Assembly (NCBI GenBank): GCA_964557285.1
Contig: CAZKZS010000028.1
Span: 1-25,291 of the forward strand
Length of the DNA stretch: 25,291 nucleotides
Source: SB15 sp964557285
Lineage (GTDB): Bacteria; Chloroflexota; Anaerolineae; Aggregatilineales; J027
Reading direction: 5' to 3'
Shown: piece by piece, positions 7,991 through 15,498 of the stretch
Layout: each line of letters begins with the position of its first letter
Numbering within the stretch: position 1 is the stretch's first letter
The notes under the pieces: generated by a model
Seen by the model: only the letters and a program-made list of their open reading frames with translations
The model's database searches: none
Told to the model about the DNA's origin: nothing
Made by a program: the position numbers and the translations under genes

Positions 7991-9411
7991 GGGGTTGTCT
8001 CCTCACTGTGTATCTTTTGAGATTTTAGTGAGGGCATTCTACGCTGCCAATTTTCATACAGCGCCACACTCACAAAACCAACCACAATAAACAGATACCC
8101 GTTTGTCACCGTGATATAACGCGGCAGAATCGATCCTGCCGCCGCCGTTACCACCGCATGATACGTATACAACCCCATGCAGTAGAGGTATAACCAGCGT
8201 ATCATCGGCGGGCTTCGTGGGATGAGCAGCAGGGCAGGAATAAAAAAAATGGCACGGGTGAACACGCTGTATCCCAACATGCCCCAGTATGCGGCAGGAA
8301 CAGCAAATTCCAGAGGACGCGGCGGCGCAGGACAAAAAATCTCCTGCGCTTCCCACCGGTTATCCAGCGCTGGCTCAGAATCGCAGTCTGTCGGCAGCCC
8401 TTCCAGATAATCCTCATCATACGGAGCGCTCAGCCCCCACACAAAATCTTTCACCTGAAGCAGCATGGATTTGAAAAAAAGCAGGGGCTGAGCGCGGGTC
8501 GCCTCAGAATACACGTTCTGATACAGCACACTCATTTCCTCCTGCCCCATGCCGTGTGTATAAATCAGGCACAGCCGCAAGTCCTGCGTCACCTGAAGGC
8601 TTTCATCACGCCCGTCCGTCAATGCCAGATCGCAATCCAGCGCCAGCCGATTCAACCGTGCGGATTCCGTGCCATTCTCAGGGCTGTACAGACCACCCAC
8701 TGCAAACAGACGTGTTGCCAGATAAAACCCACTGGAATTACTGGGGGCGAAAAAATCAAACTGCCACAGGTTAAACAGCGACAGCCCCACATATACCGCG
8801 ATATATCCGGCGGCCACCAGAACACTGCGTTTGACGGAACGGGTGATGAGCAGGAAAAAAAACACATATGGAATCAGCAAAAAAGCACCGACCGGACGGG
8901 TTAAACTGCCTGCCCCTAGCAAAATCCCCAATCCGACCAGCCATCCCCACCAAAGCGGGCGCTGTACCGCATACCAGAAGGCAGCCGTTCCCAATCCCAG
9001 CAGCGCGATATACAGCCCTTCCGTGGCGACCAGTTCAAAAAAAAGTCCGGTTTGGGGGTCAAGCGCCGTGAGGATGCCCGTTATCAGGGCAGCGCGTTTA
9101 TCCAGCGGACTCAGCACCACATACAGCGCCGCCGGAACAAGCGCCCCCAGGACCATTTGCACAACTGTGATAAGGTACGCACCGCCGATGCTGAAAAAGG
9201 CATAGGCAAACAGGGGATAAATCGGTGTTGTTCCCCGTATAAACCAGCGTTCTTCTTCCGACTCGGGATTTTCCAGCGCATCAATGTAGCGCATATAACT
9301 GCCGCCGTCCGGCCCATACGAAGGGGTGATAATCAGCGCCAGCAGCAGAGATTTTCCAAGCGCCAGCAGCACCAGCAGCCCGACAATACGGCGGGTAGAA
9401 AGATTTTTCAT
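7987..9411 (-). CDS. Polytopic membrane glycosyltransferase, GT-C type (ArnT/PMT-like)
   Basis: A 474-residue protein with about ten or more hydrophobic segments, starting with TM1 at about 9-29. Right after TM1 comes GPDGGSYMRYIDAL (33-46), with an acidic residue (D35) at the place of the catalytic aspartate in the first outer loop of GT-C enzymes. SLTRPVGAFLLIPY in the middle and ILPRYITV near the C-terminus are also usual in the GT39/GT83 and related PMT_2 families. These transfer a sugar from a polyprenyl-phosphate donor on the outer face of the membrane. A hydrophilic outer loop with several cysteines (about 240-365) may hold disulfides. The ATG at 9411 has AGGA 7 nt upstream. The gene is first of a two-gene operon with the epimerase; donor and acceptor are unknown. 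Confidence 0.75.
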   Translation of the reverse strand: MKNLSTRRIVGLLVLLALGKSLLLALIITPSYGPDGGSYMRYIDALENPESEEERWFIRGTTPIYPLFAYAFFSIGGAYLITVVQMVLGALVPAALYVVLSPLDKRAALITGILTALDPQTGLFFELVATEGLYIALLGLGTAAFWYAVQRPLWWGWLVGLGILLGAGSLTRPVGAFLLIPYVFFFLLITRSVKRSVLVAAGYIAVYVGLSLFNLWQFDFFAPSNSSGFYLATRLFAVGGLYSPENGTESARLNRLALDCDLALTDGRDESLQVTQDLRLCLIYTHGMGQEEMSVLYQNVYSEATRAQPLLFFKSMLLQVKDFVWGLSAPYDEDYLEGLPTDCDSEPALDNRWEAQEIFCPAPPRPLEFAVPAAYWGMLGYSVFTRAIFFIPALLLIPRSPPMIRWLYLYCMGLYTYHAVVTAAAGSILPRYITVTNGYLFIVVGFVSVALYENWQRRMPSLKSQKIHSEETTP

Positions 9412-9475
9412 GAATTTTCCTGCTAAAACGGGGTCATTTTATCCGCTATCATGGGGCGGGTGAAAGGATTAAACT

Positions 9476-10510
9476 GTGACGTTTCATATTCGACAGGCCG
9501 CCCCCGCCGACCAGCCCCATTGGGATACTTACGTTTTGCAGCATCCGCACGCGCTTCTAGCGCATCAGTTTGCCTGGTTTTACCTGTTGCAAAAAACATT
9601 TCACATTCGACCCGTGTACTGGCTGGCGGAAAAAAACGGTAGGGTAGTCGGAATCGCGCCTTTTTTTCACCGTTCGCATGTCGGGCTGGGCAGCCGTTTA
9701 ACCTCCATGCCCTACCTCAACACGGGCGGGATTCTGGCGGATGATGCTGAAATTCGGGATTCTCTGTGGCAGGCGGTCAGCCAGTGGGCAGTAACAAACG
9801 GCATCAATACCATCGAACTCCGCAGCCGCTACGAGCCGCTTCCACAATTTATAGTACGCGAAGGTCGCAGCGTATCTGTCATTCCTCTGCCCGATTTTGA
9901 ATCGGCGGCATGGGACAAACTGCGCTCCACTGCCCGCAACCGCATCCGTAAGGCCGAAAATGCTGATTTGCGCGTTCAGCATGGCTTTGAATACCTAAAC
10001 CGCTTCTGGCCTGTGTACGCGGAAAACATGTCCCTTCTGGGTGCGCCTGTGCTGGCGAAAAAATTCTTTTTTGTGTTGTCACAAACATCCTCCCTTCAAC
10101 CTCATCTCATCGTTCTCGAACAGCAGGGCAAAGTGGTCGCGGGCATGGTGTTAACACGCTTTAAGGATGGGGCAGAAAACGGCTGGACAGCCTCCACAGA
10201 AGCCGCCCGCGCCCTGTATGCCAATGATTTACTGTATTGGGAGGCGGTGCGGTGGGCGGTCAGCAAAAATCTGCGCTGGCTGGATTTAGGCCGCAGTGAA
10301 GCCGGAAGCGGGCATGAGCGTTTTAAGGAAAAATTTAACGCGACCTCAACCCCTTTACCCTATCAGGAAATTCATTGGTCGGGCGGGCAGTGGCAGGCCG
10401 TTACCGAAGAACCGGAAAAACTGTATACCGCCTTCCGCACCGTCTGGAAAAAACTACCTGTCTCACTGGCCGCGAAAATGGGGCCGTATGTCAGCCGCCA
10501 GATTTATTAA
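9476..10510 (+). CDS. FemAB/GNAT-like acyltransferase (XrtA-associated FemAB type)
   Basis: A 344-residue soluble protein with the tandem acetyltransferase fold of FemAB-like proteins. Family signatures are the MPYLNTGGILADD block (78-90), RSTARNRIRKAE in the middle, the GAPVLAKKFF segment, and near the C-terminus LLYWEAVRWAVSKNLRWLDLGRS followed by GSGHERFKEKF. These match proteins annotated as FemAB of the XrtA/PEP-CTERM system, or lipid II aminoacyltransferase-like, which transfer an acyl or aminoacyl group to cell-envelope precursors. No exosortase is seen here, so the pathway is open. The start is GTG at 9476 with AAAGGA 7 nt upstream; it is divergent from the glycosyltransferase (64 nt). 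Its TAA overlaps the convergent dcd stop by 3 nt (10508-10509 shared in TTAA). Confidence 0.8.
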   Translation: MTFHIRQAAPADQPHWDTYVLQHPHALLAHQFAWFYLLQKTFHIRPVYWLAEKNGRVVGIAPFFHRSHVGLGSRLTSMPYLNTGGILADDAEIRDSLWQAVSQWAVTNGINTIELRSRYEPLPQFIVREGRSVSVIPLPDFESAAWDKLRSTARNRIRKAENADLRVQHGFEYLNRFWPVYAENMSLLGAPVLAKKFFFVLSQTSSLQPHLIVLEQQGKVVAGMVLTRFKDGAENGWTASTEAARALYANDLLYWEAVRWAVSKNLRWLDLGRSEAGSGHERFKEKFNATSTPLPYQEIHWSGGQWQAVTEEPEKLYTAFRTVWKKLPVSLAAKMGPYVSRQIY

Positions 10511-11061
10511 AGTTTGGGCAGCGTCACATCCACCTGATGCTGATATTTACCCTTGCGGTCAGCATACGACACTTCGCAGACTTCATCACTTTCCAGGAAA
10601 AGCAGTTGCGCGATGCCTTCCCCCGAATAAATACGGGCGGGCAGGGGGGTCGTATTGCTGATTTCCAGTGTTAAAAATCCCTCCCATTCCGGTTCTAAAG
10701 GGGTCACGTTCACGATGATTCCACATCGGGCATAGGTGCTTTTGCTAACGCAAATCGCCAGCACATCACGCGGAATCTTAAAGTGTTCTACCGTCCGTGC
10801 CAGCGCGAACGAGTTCGGCGGAATCGTGCAGATGTCGCCTGTAAAATCGACAAAAGAAGAATTATCAAAATGTTTGGGGTCAACAATCGTATTATAAATA
10901 TTGGTGAAAATTTTATAGTCCTGCGCCACCCGAATATCATACCCATAGCTGGAAAGCCCATAACTGATGACTCCTTCCCGCACCTGTTTTTCCTCAAACG
11001 GCGTAATCATGCCGTGTTCAAGCGCCATTTTACGAATCCAGTGATCGGGTTTAATGGACAT
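10507..11061 (-). CDS. dcd: dCTP deaminase
   Basis: A 184-residue enzyme that deaminates dCTP to dUTP in pyrimidine deoxynucleotide supply; it acts in the cytosol as a trimer of the dUTPase fold. Hallmarks are SYGLSSYGYDIRV (33-45), the IPPNSFALARTVEHFKIP block, CVSKSTYARCGIIVNVTPLEPEWEGFLTLEISNTTPLPARIY, which carries the catalytic glutamate region, and GEGIAQLLF. The tail SYADRKGKYQHQ is the usual C-terminal nucleotide-covering segment. Length is close to the usual 180-195. The ATG at 11061 has GGAG 8 nt upstream. It follows a zinc-ribbon peptide gene by 14 nt in the same direction, and its stop overlaps the convergent FemAB-like gene. Confidence 0.95.
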   Translation of the reverse strand: MSIKPDHWIRKMALEHGMITPFEEKQVREGVISYGLSSYGYDIRVAQDYKIFTNIYNTIVDPKHFDNSSFVDFTGDICTIPPNSFALARTVEHFKIPRDVLAICVSKSTYARCGIIVNVTPLEPEWEGFLTLEISNTTPLPARIYSGEGIAQLLFLESDEVCEVSYADRKGKYQHQVDVTLPKL

Positions 11062-11075
11062 GATGAATACTCCTA

Positions 11076-11261
11076 TCAGGTGGGCTGTTGTTGTGGTTTA
11101 TTTTCGCCGTTGGGCTGTACAGGTGGTGGAATCAAACGTGGCGCCTCCTGAGTTTTTTTTTGCTGCCTGTGTTTCTGGTAGCAGGCCGTCGTGCAGTACC
11201 CCTCACAAGCGCTTGGTGTTTCGATGACATCCCCACAGTAAAGGCAGCGTTGTTTCTGCAT
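11076..11261 (-). CDS. Small zinc-ribbon peptide with a proline-rich tail
   Basis: A 61-residue peptide. Cysteines at 6, 9, 19, 23 and 27 (CLYCGDVIE...CEGYCTTACY) fit a small zinc-binding ribbon like those at the ends of translation- or DNA-associated proteins. Residues 29-61 are basic, then proline- and glutamine-rich and probably disordered. There is no Shine-Dalgarno sequence before the ATG at 11261, but a promoter lies so close that the message may be leaderless. It precedes dcd by 14 nt, so the two likely share a transcript. No function can be assigned; the cysteine pattern and its place in an operon argue that it is real. Confidence 0.65.
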   Translation of the reverse strand: MQKQRCLYCGDVIETPSACEGYCTTACYQKHRQQKKTQEAPRLIPPPVQPNGENKPQQQPT

Positions 11262-11267
11262 TAATTA

Positions 11268-11296
11268 ATGATAAAACATAATTGAGAAATAATCAA
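11268..11296 (-). promoter_or_regulatory. Promoter for the zinc-ribbon/dcd operon
   Basis: On the minus strand TTGATT (11296-11291), a 17-nt spacer and TATCAT (11273-11268) form a good sigma70-type promoter. Only 6 nt separate the -10 box from the ATG, which places the expected transcription start at or next to the start codon. Confidence 0.5.
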
Positions 11297-11333
11297 TATC
11301 CCCCAGGATAATACTTTATCAGAAATGAAATAG

Positions 11334-11361
11334 TTGACTTTTTGAAAAAAAATTATAGACT
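11334..11361 (+). promoter_or_regulatory. Promoter for the alpha/beta hydrolase gene
   Basis: TTGACT (11334-11339) followed after 16 nt by TAGACT (11356-11361), with an overlapping TATAGA at 11354-11359. It lies in a very A/T-rich stretch 40 nt upstream of the start codon, immediately before a palindromic operator-like site. Confidence 0.5.
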
Positions 11362-11380
11362 GTAGAACATGTGTTCAACA
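11361..11380. promoter_or_regulatory. 20-bp operator-like dyad with a LexA-type GAAC-N4-GTTC core
   Basis: The sequence fits TGTNGAACANNTGTTCNACA; 8 of 10 base pairs of the dyad match. The core GAACATGTGTTC fits the Gram-positive SOS box (GAAC-N4-GTTC). It overlaps the end of the -10 box and the expected transcription start, the usual place for a repressor. A repressor other than LexA is possible. Confidence 0.5.
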
Positions 11381-11401
11381 ACCTTTTAAGAGGAAAATCA
11401 C

Positions 11402-12196
11402 ATGGGCAGGATCACTTCAAAGGACGGAACGCTCATCGCATTTGATAGAGTTGGCGAAGGGTCTGCTATTCTCCTGGTGGATGGAGCGATGGGCTACCGT
11501 AATTATTTCGGCGGGAGGCCGCTGGCGGCTGCCCTTTCAAAAAAGTTCACGGTGATAGCCTATGATCGGCGTGGCCGGGGAGAGAGTACCGATACCCTAC
11601 CTTATACGATAGAACGGGAAATTGAGGATATTGAAGCCCTGATTGATGAAGTAGGCGCTCCCGTATATTTATATGGTTTTTCCTCCGGTTCGGTATTAGC
11701 ACTCAAAGCAGCCGCCCGGCTAAAAACGAAAGTGGTCAAACTGGCGCTGCATGAACCCCCATTTAATTCCGACGATGACAGCGCCAAACAGGAATTTATC
11801 CAGTACACAGAGCAGATGGCAGAACTCCTTAATGCGAACAAACGCAGTGAAGCTGTCACCTTCTTTTTAGCTGATATGCTGCCACCTGATGTGTTAGAGG
11901 GAATGAAGCAATCGCCGGACTGGGCAGTTATGGAAGCCGTAGCCCATACCCTGGCATATGATAATGCTGTGATGGACGATGGTGCTGTTCCAGTGAAAGA
12001 GGCTCAGGCCGTAACCATACCCACACTGGTGCTGGTCGGCAGCGACAGCCCTGAATTTAAACATGAAGCAGCAAACGGGCTGGTTAACGCCATGCCGCAC
12101 GCGCAGCGGAAAATTCTGGAAGGGCAGGCCACCTTGATTCCGCCCGAAATCCTTGCGCCCATCTTAGCCGAGTTTTTTGCTGCTACAATAGGGTGA
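11402..12196 (+). CDS. Alpha/beta hydrolase-fold protein lacking the usual catalytic histidine
   Basis: A 264-residue cytosolic protein of the alpha/beta hydrolase fold. The oxyanion region is VDGAMGYRNYFGG (26-38), the nucleophile elbow is GFSSG with S94 (92-96), and the acid strand is TLVLVGSDSPEF with D215. Relatives end in a block of the form LEGQTHxVxPE that supplies the catalytic histidine. Here the same block reads LEGQATLIPPE (239-249) with no histidine at or next to the expected position, so hydrolase activity is doubtful. The start at 11402 has AAGAGGA 7 nt upstream. The promoter and a palindromic operator precede it, suggesting repressed or induced expression. The DUF4397 gene follows after 20 nt with its own strong ribosome binding site. 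Confidence 0.8.
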   Translation: MGRITSKDGTLIAFDRVGEGSAILLVDGAMGYRNYFGGRPLAAALSKKFTVIAYDRRGRGESTDTLPYTIEREIEDIEALIDEVGAPVYLYGFSSGSVLALKAAARLKTKVVKLALHEPPFNSDDDSAKQEFIQYTEQMAELLNANKRSEAVTFFLADMLPPDVLEGMKQSPDWAVMEAVAHTLAYDNAVMDDGAVPVKEAQAVTIPTLVLVGSDSPEFKHEAANGLVNAMPHAQRKILEGQATLIPPEILAPILAEFFAATIG

Positions 12197-12216
12197 ATTT
12201 CTGAGGAGATTTTCCT

Positions 12217-13476
12217 ATGCTGAAACGAGTCGTTGGTCTGGTGCTTTTGCTGGCCGCATTTTATCCCCTGACTTACGCCCAGGACAGCGACTCCCATCAT
12301 CTGCGTCTGGCACATCTTTCCCCGCAGTTTCCCGAAGTCAATGTACTTCTGGACAACGAGCTAATTTTAGAAGCCGTTTCCTTCGACTCTTTTAGCCAGC
12401 GTGTGGAAATTCCGTCCGGCGACCATGAAATTTTAATTACGGACACCAACAATGCCACCGTTATAGGCCCTGTTCCATTTAATTTTGCGGCGGGCGGCTG
12501 GTCAACGCTGGCGCTGACAGGCACAATTACCGATAACAACCTCAACCTGCAAGCCATCAATGAGCAAATGGTCGGGATTCCGGTGAATCTGGTGCGGCTG
12601 CATGTGTTCAATATGGCCGATAACAGTGTGCTGCGGGTGCAGGCGGGCGAAGAAGTCCTGAACGAAATTCCCTTTAATACCCCTGCCTTTTTTGCCGAAT
12701 TTTCGTTTAACGCTTATGAAAAAATCACGCTTTTTCAGGATGAGCAGCCGCTTTTTGAGCTGATGCCGGATGCCCCCCACAAAAGTTATTTCTTAATTGC
12801 AACTCGAATCAATGGTGATACCCATGTGTTATTTGATGAAACCGACCTGGGTACGCGCTTCCGGCTGGCGCATTTTGCGCCGGAGATTCCTCAGGTGGAT
12901 GTCCTGTTGAACGGCCAGCCCGCCCTGCAAAACATCCCCTACGAAAGTGTCACGGAGGTTATTGATATTCCCTCCGGCACGTATGAGGTGACACTGGTAT
13001 CCAATGGGCAGGAACTTCTCCCCCCGCAGCAGGTCACGTTTGTGCCAGATGAAATTTCGACCCTTATCTTCAGTGGACAGTCTGAAAATCTTATGTCGCA
13101 GTTTGTTATCCAGAATCCGGCTGCCCTTGCCGAAAATACGGCGTTGATGGCCGGACAAAATGCGCTGGTCGAAGTGCGGCATACCATTCCCGATGCCCCG
13201 CCGATTGATGTCCTGCTGGCCGATGGCACAGTATTGATTGAAGGGCTGTCATTTGGGGAAACCGTTGGCCTGCTGGATTTGCCCGCAGGCACATATGATT
13301 TTGTGGTGACGGTTAGCGGCGAACCGGAAACGATTCTATATGAACGCCCCGAAACACAGCTTGAGGGTGGCAAAATCCACTGGATGTCCCTCATCGGGCG
13401 CTACAACGATGTGACTCTGGGGCGGCAGCGTTTGAATTGGGTGAGCTTTTGCGTCCGTCCCCAGGGCTGCCAGTAG
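12217..13476 (+). CDS. Secreted protein with three DUF4397 domains
   Basis: A 419-residue exported protein. Residues 1-21 are a signal peptide (MLKRVVGLVLLLAAFYPLTYA). DUF4397 units begin at about 29 (LRLAHLSPQFPEVNVLLDN), 215 (FRLAHFAPEIPQVDVLLNG) and 318 (VEVRHTIPDAPPIDVLLAD). Each is followed about 35 residues later by an (I/L)PSG or LPAG turn and Y/H-E/D beta strands. A weaker unit may lie at about 125-210. DUF4397 domains are all-beta modules of exported proteins with no known enzymatic activity; a surface or adhesive role is possible but unproven. GAGGAG lies 8 nt before the ATG. The TAG stop is part of the GTAGGGG end of a repeat, and the C-terminal CVRPQGCQ has two cysteines. Confidence 0.85.
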   Translation: MLKRVVGLVLLLAAFYPLTYAQDSDSHHLRLAHLSPQFPEVNVLLDNELILEAVSFDSFSQRVEIPSGDHEILITDTNNATVIGPVPFNFAAGGWSTLALTGTITDNNLNLQAINEQMVGIPVNLVRLHVFNMADNSVLRVQAGEEVLNEIPFNTPAFFAEFSFNAYEKITLFQDEQPLFELMPDAPHKSYFLIATRINGDTHVLFDETDLGTRFRLAHFAPEIPQVDVLLNGQPALQNIPYESVTEVIDIPSGTYEVTLVSNGQELLPPQQVTFVPDEISTLIFSGQSENLMSQFVIQNPAALAENTALMAGQNALVEVRHTIPDAPPIDVLLADGTVLIEGLSFGETVGLLDLPAGTYDFVVTVSGEPETILYERPETQLEGGKIHWMSLIGRYNDVTLGRQRLNWVSFCVRPQGCQ

Positions 13477-13581
13477 GGGCAGGGACAAGCGAACTACCGC
13501 GAGCGATTCCTGCCCTATAATGCCCTTCTCCCCGCGCAGCAGTGGGAGAGGGATGCCGAAGGCAGGGTGAGGGGTCCCTAC
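13473..13581. repeat. GTAGGGG repeat joining two convergent genes
   Basis: It begins GTAGGGGCAGGGACAAGCGA, like the copies at 6829 and 6983, and closes its first arm-loop unit with CCTGCCC at 13509-13515. A second module has CCCTTCTCCC (13523-13532) pairing with GGGAGAGGG (13544-13552), then a G-rich stretch. It ends GTCCCTAC at 13574-13581. The terminal GTAG and CTAC carry the TAG stop codons of the DUF4397 gene (plus strand) and the GIY-YIG gene (minus strand). The likely role is a bidirectional terminator, or a remnant of a small mobile element. Confidence 0.7.
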
Positions 13582-13856
13582 AGCACCCGCAGCGACTCCT
13601 GAAAATTGCCCCCCGACTGAATCACGGCCAGTTTGCGGGGACGCGAAAGCTGCTTAAACGCCCGTTCTAAGCGTGTGGCGTTGGAGCGCCCCACTGTTTC
13701 CCACACCGCCACCACCCGCACCGGACGCCGCAGCGCCGTATATTTTGCCCCTTTGCCCGCGTTATGTGTTTGAACCCGCTTCTCTACGTTGGTCGTGATT
13801 CCGGTATAAAATGTGCCGTCGGCAGTTTCCAGCACATACAGATACCAGACATTCAC
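13578..13856 (-). CDS. GIY-YIG nuclease superfamily protein (UPF0213-like)
   Basis: A 92-residue single-domain member of the GIY-YIG endonuclease superfamily. Motifs are YLYVL (5-9) and YTG (17-19) for the GIY-YIG pair, R27, HNAGKGAKYT (31-40), WE (52-53) and a TRLERAFKQLSRPRK helix. Family members are usually about 80-100 residues; their cellular role is poorly known, with DNA repair or recombination proposed. A longer open frame runs up to 13946, but that part has no family match and overlaps the preceding gene in another frame. The GTG at 13856-13854 overlaps the TGA of that gene as GTGA, so I chose it as the start. The TAG stop lies in a repeat end. Confidence 0.85.
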   Translation of the reverse strand: MNVWYLYVLETADGTFYTGITTNVEKRVQTHNAGKGAKYTALRRPVRVVAVWETVGRSNATRLERAFKQLSRPRKLAVIQSGGNFQESLRVL

Positions 13857-14137
13857 TCTTTGTATCCCTGCCCCAGAGGAATCGCCAGCATAAACCCCGC
13901 AAACCCGACCAGAATCCCCAGATGCAGCAGGCTGGCGGGCAGGCATAACCAGTACCAGATGTTGGCAACGGCGGAATCGCTGACAATAGCAATTAAAACG
14001 ACTCCCGTCACCAGCCAGCTTAGCAAAATCAGCGCGAACCCAATCAGCATCAGCAGCCCGCGCTGATAGGCCAGCGTTTTAGAAAAGGCGCTCAGAAACC
14101 GCGCAAAGGTCTGATTTCTATCAAACAGGCGTATCAT
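13853..14137 (-). CDS. Small integral membrane protein
   Basis: A 94-residue protein with two long hydrophobic stretches, about 28-53 and 60-89 from the start, so two or perhaps three membrane passes. The basic N-terminus (MIRLFDRNQTFARFLSAFSKT) should stay in the cytoplasm. I recognise no family. The start is either ATG at 14137 or the adjacent GTG at 14140; AGGTGA at the end of hflX is better spaced for the ATG. It begins within a few nucleotides of the hflX stop and its own stop overlaps the GIY-YIG start as GTGA, so the three genes are translated from one message. Confidence 0.7.
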   Translation of the reverse strand: MIRLFDRNQTFARFLSAFSKTLAYQRGLLMLIGFALILLSWLVTGVVLIAIVSDSAVANIWYWLCLPASLLHLGILVGFAGFMLAIPLGQGYKE

Positions 14138-14141
14138 CACG

Positions 14142-15452
14142 TCACCTTGTCAGTTTTTCCTGGGCAAGACGGGCGGCCAGCGCGGGCGGTACATCTCCCT
14201 GTACCAGCACCCCTTCGGGGGTATGGGTTTCGCTTTTAATCACCCCCTGCTTACGCGCCAGCGCGATGAGTTCCCCCTGCTGGTAGGGGACAAAAAATTC
14301 AATAGGAACAAGCGAATGCTGGATGATCTTTTCGACAGTTTCCAGCAGGGTATCCAGCCCCTGTTTTTGCTGGGCGGATACCGCCACCACTTCATCATAA
14401 TCCAGCCCTTTGAACTTTTCCGCCTGATTTTCGTCCTGCCACAGGTCTTTTTTGTTTAGCACAAGAATACGCGGCACACGCGGCATATCAATTTCCGCCA
14501 GCGTATCCTCAACCGTTTCAATGTGCGCCCGTGCATTGGGATGAGCGCTGTCCACCACATGCAGCAGCACATCGGCTTCCAGCACTTCCTCAAGAGTCGC
14601 CCGGAATGCAGCCACCAGCGTGGTCGGAAGTTTTTGAATGAACCCTACTGTATCCGATACCAGCACTTCCTTGCTGGAAGGCAGGGTGATTTTGCGTGTG
14701 GTCGGGTCTAAAGTGGCAAAAAGCTGGTCGGCCACATACACATCTGCCGCCGTGAGCGCGTTCATCAGCGTGGATTTGCCCGCGTTGGTATACCCAACCA
14801 TTGCCAGCACCGGAATCCCCGCCCGGTGACGCTGGGCGCGGTGACGGCTGCGGTGAGCGCGAACATTTTCCAATTCCGCCTTCAACCGGCTGATGCGTTT
14901 CCCAATCGCTCGTCTATCCACTTCAAGCTGTGTTTCACCGGGGCCGCGCAGCCCCACACCACCCGCGCCACCACGAGCCGCACCACCGCCCGCCTGCCGT
15001 TCAAGGTGTGTCCACTGGCGGGTCAGGCGTGGCAACAGATATTCATACTGGGCAAGTTCGACCTGCAAGCGCCCTTCATGCGTCTGGGCGTGCTGGGCAA
15101 AAATATCCAGAATCAAAGCGGAACGGTCTAAAACTTTGATTTCCTCACCAAAGACTTTTTCCAGTTCTCGCTGGTGACGGGGAGAAAGTTCATCGTCAAA
15201 TATCACCGTCTGTACATCCAGGTCAGTGACTTGAATTTTTACTTCCTCCACTTTGCCCGACCCAATGAAGGTTTTGGGGTCTGGCCGCGCCACATTTTGA
15301 TGGGTTTTGCCGACCACTTCCAGCCCTGCTGTTTGTGCCAGCAGTTCCAATTCTGCCAGCGATTCGTGGACCGATAAAAGCGGCTTTGACCCCTTAATTT
15401 CGATGCCCACCAGATAGGTACGTTCAATTTGAAATTTGTGAGGAATCTCCAT
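14142..15452 (-). CDS. hflX: GTPase HflX
   Basis: A 436-residue ribosome-associated GTPase that in other bacteria splits stalled or stress-inactivated 70S ribosomes. The N-terminal HflX domain (about 10-200) includes FIGSGKVEE (62-70), VIFDDELSPRHQRELEK (83-99), a glycine-rich loop (154-169) and RGPGETQLEVDRR (169-181). The G domain has GYTNAGKST (220-228, G1), LFATLDPTTR (switch I, 244-253), DTVGF (267-271, G3), NKKD (333-336, G4) and SAQ (359-361, G5). Length is normal. The start is ATG at 15452; no strong Shine-Dalgarno is present, and the upstream 46 bp are filled by repeated TATCCCAA boxes. A small membrane protein and a GIY-YIG gene follow without a gap. Confidence 0.96.
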   Translation of the reverse strand: MEIPHKFQIERTYLVGIEIKGSKPLLSVHESLAELELLAQTAGLEVVGKTHQNVARPDPKTFIGSGKVEEVKIQVTDLDVQTVIFDDELSPRHQRELEKVFGEEIKVLDRSALILDIFAQHAQTHEGRLQVELAQYEYLLPRLTRQWTHLERQAGGGAARGGAGGVGLRGPGETQLEVDRRAIGKRISRLKAELENVRAHRSRHRAQRHRAGIPVLAMVGYTNAGKSTLMNALTAADVYVADQLFATLDPTTRKITLPSSKEVLVSDTVGFIQKLPTTLVAAFRATLEEVLEADVLLHVVDSAHPNARAHIETVEDTLAEIDMPRVPRILVLNKKDLWQDENQAEKFKGLDYDEVVAVSAQQKQGLDTLLETVEKIIQHSLVPIEFFVPYQQGELIALARKQGVIKSETHTPEGVLVQGDVPPALAARLAQEKLTR

Positions 15453-15456
15453 GTTT

Positions 15457-15495
15457 TATCCCAAAATATCCCAAAAATTATCCCAAATTGGGATA
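15457..15495. promoter_or_regulatory. Three tandem TATCCCAA boxes and one inverted box before hflX
   Basis: TATCCCAA occurs at 15457, 15467 and 15479 in the same orientation, and once inverted at 15488-15495. The last two form a perfect 17-bp palindrome TATCCCAAATTGGGATA (15479-15495). The first two are 10 bp apart, one helical turn. They fill almost the whole space between the aminotransferase stop and the hflX start. The array looks like an operator; a role as an attenuator or as repeated -10-like elements cannot be excluded. Confidence 0.5.
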
Positions 15496-15498
15496 TAA

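Noticed and set aside
13857..13946. Longer N-terminus for the GIY-YIG protein (start at 13946)
   Set aside because: The extra residues have no family match and overlap the preceding small membrane gene; the GTG at 13856 makes a GTGA junction and gives a normal-length protein.
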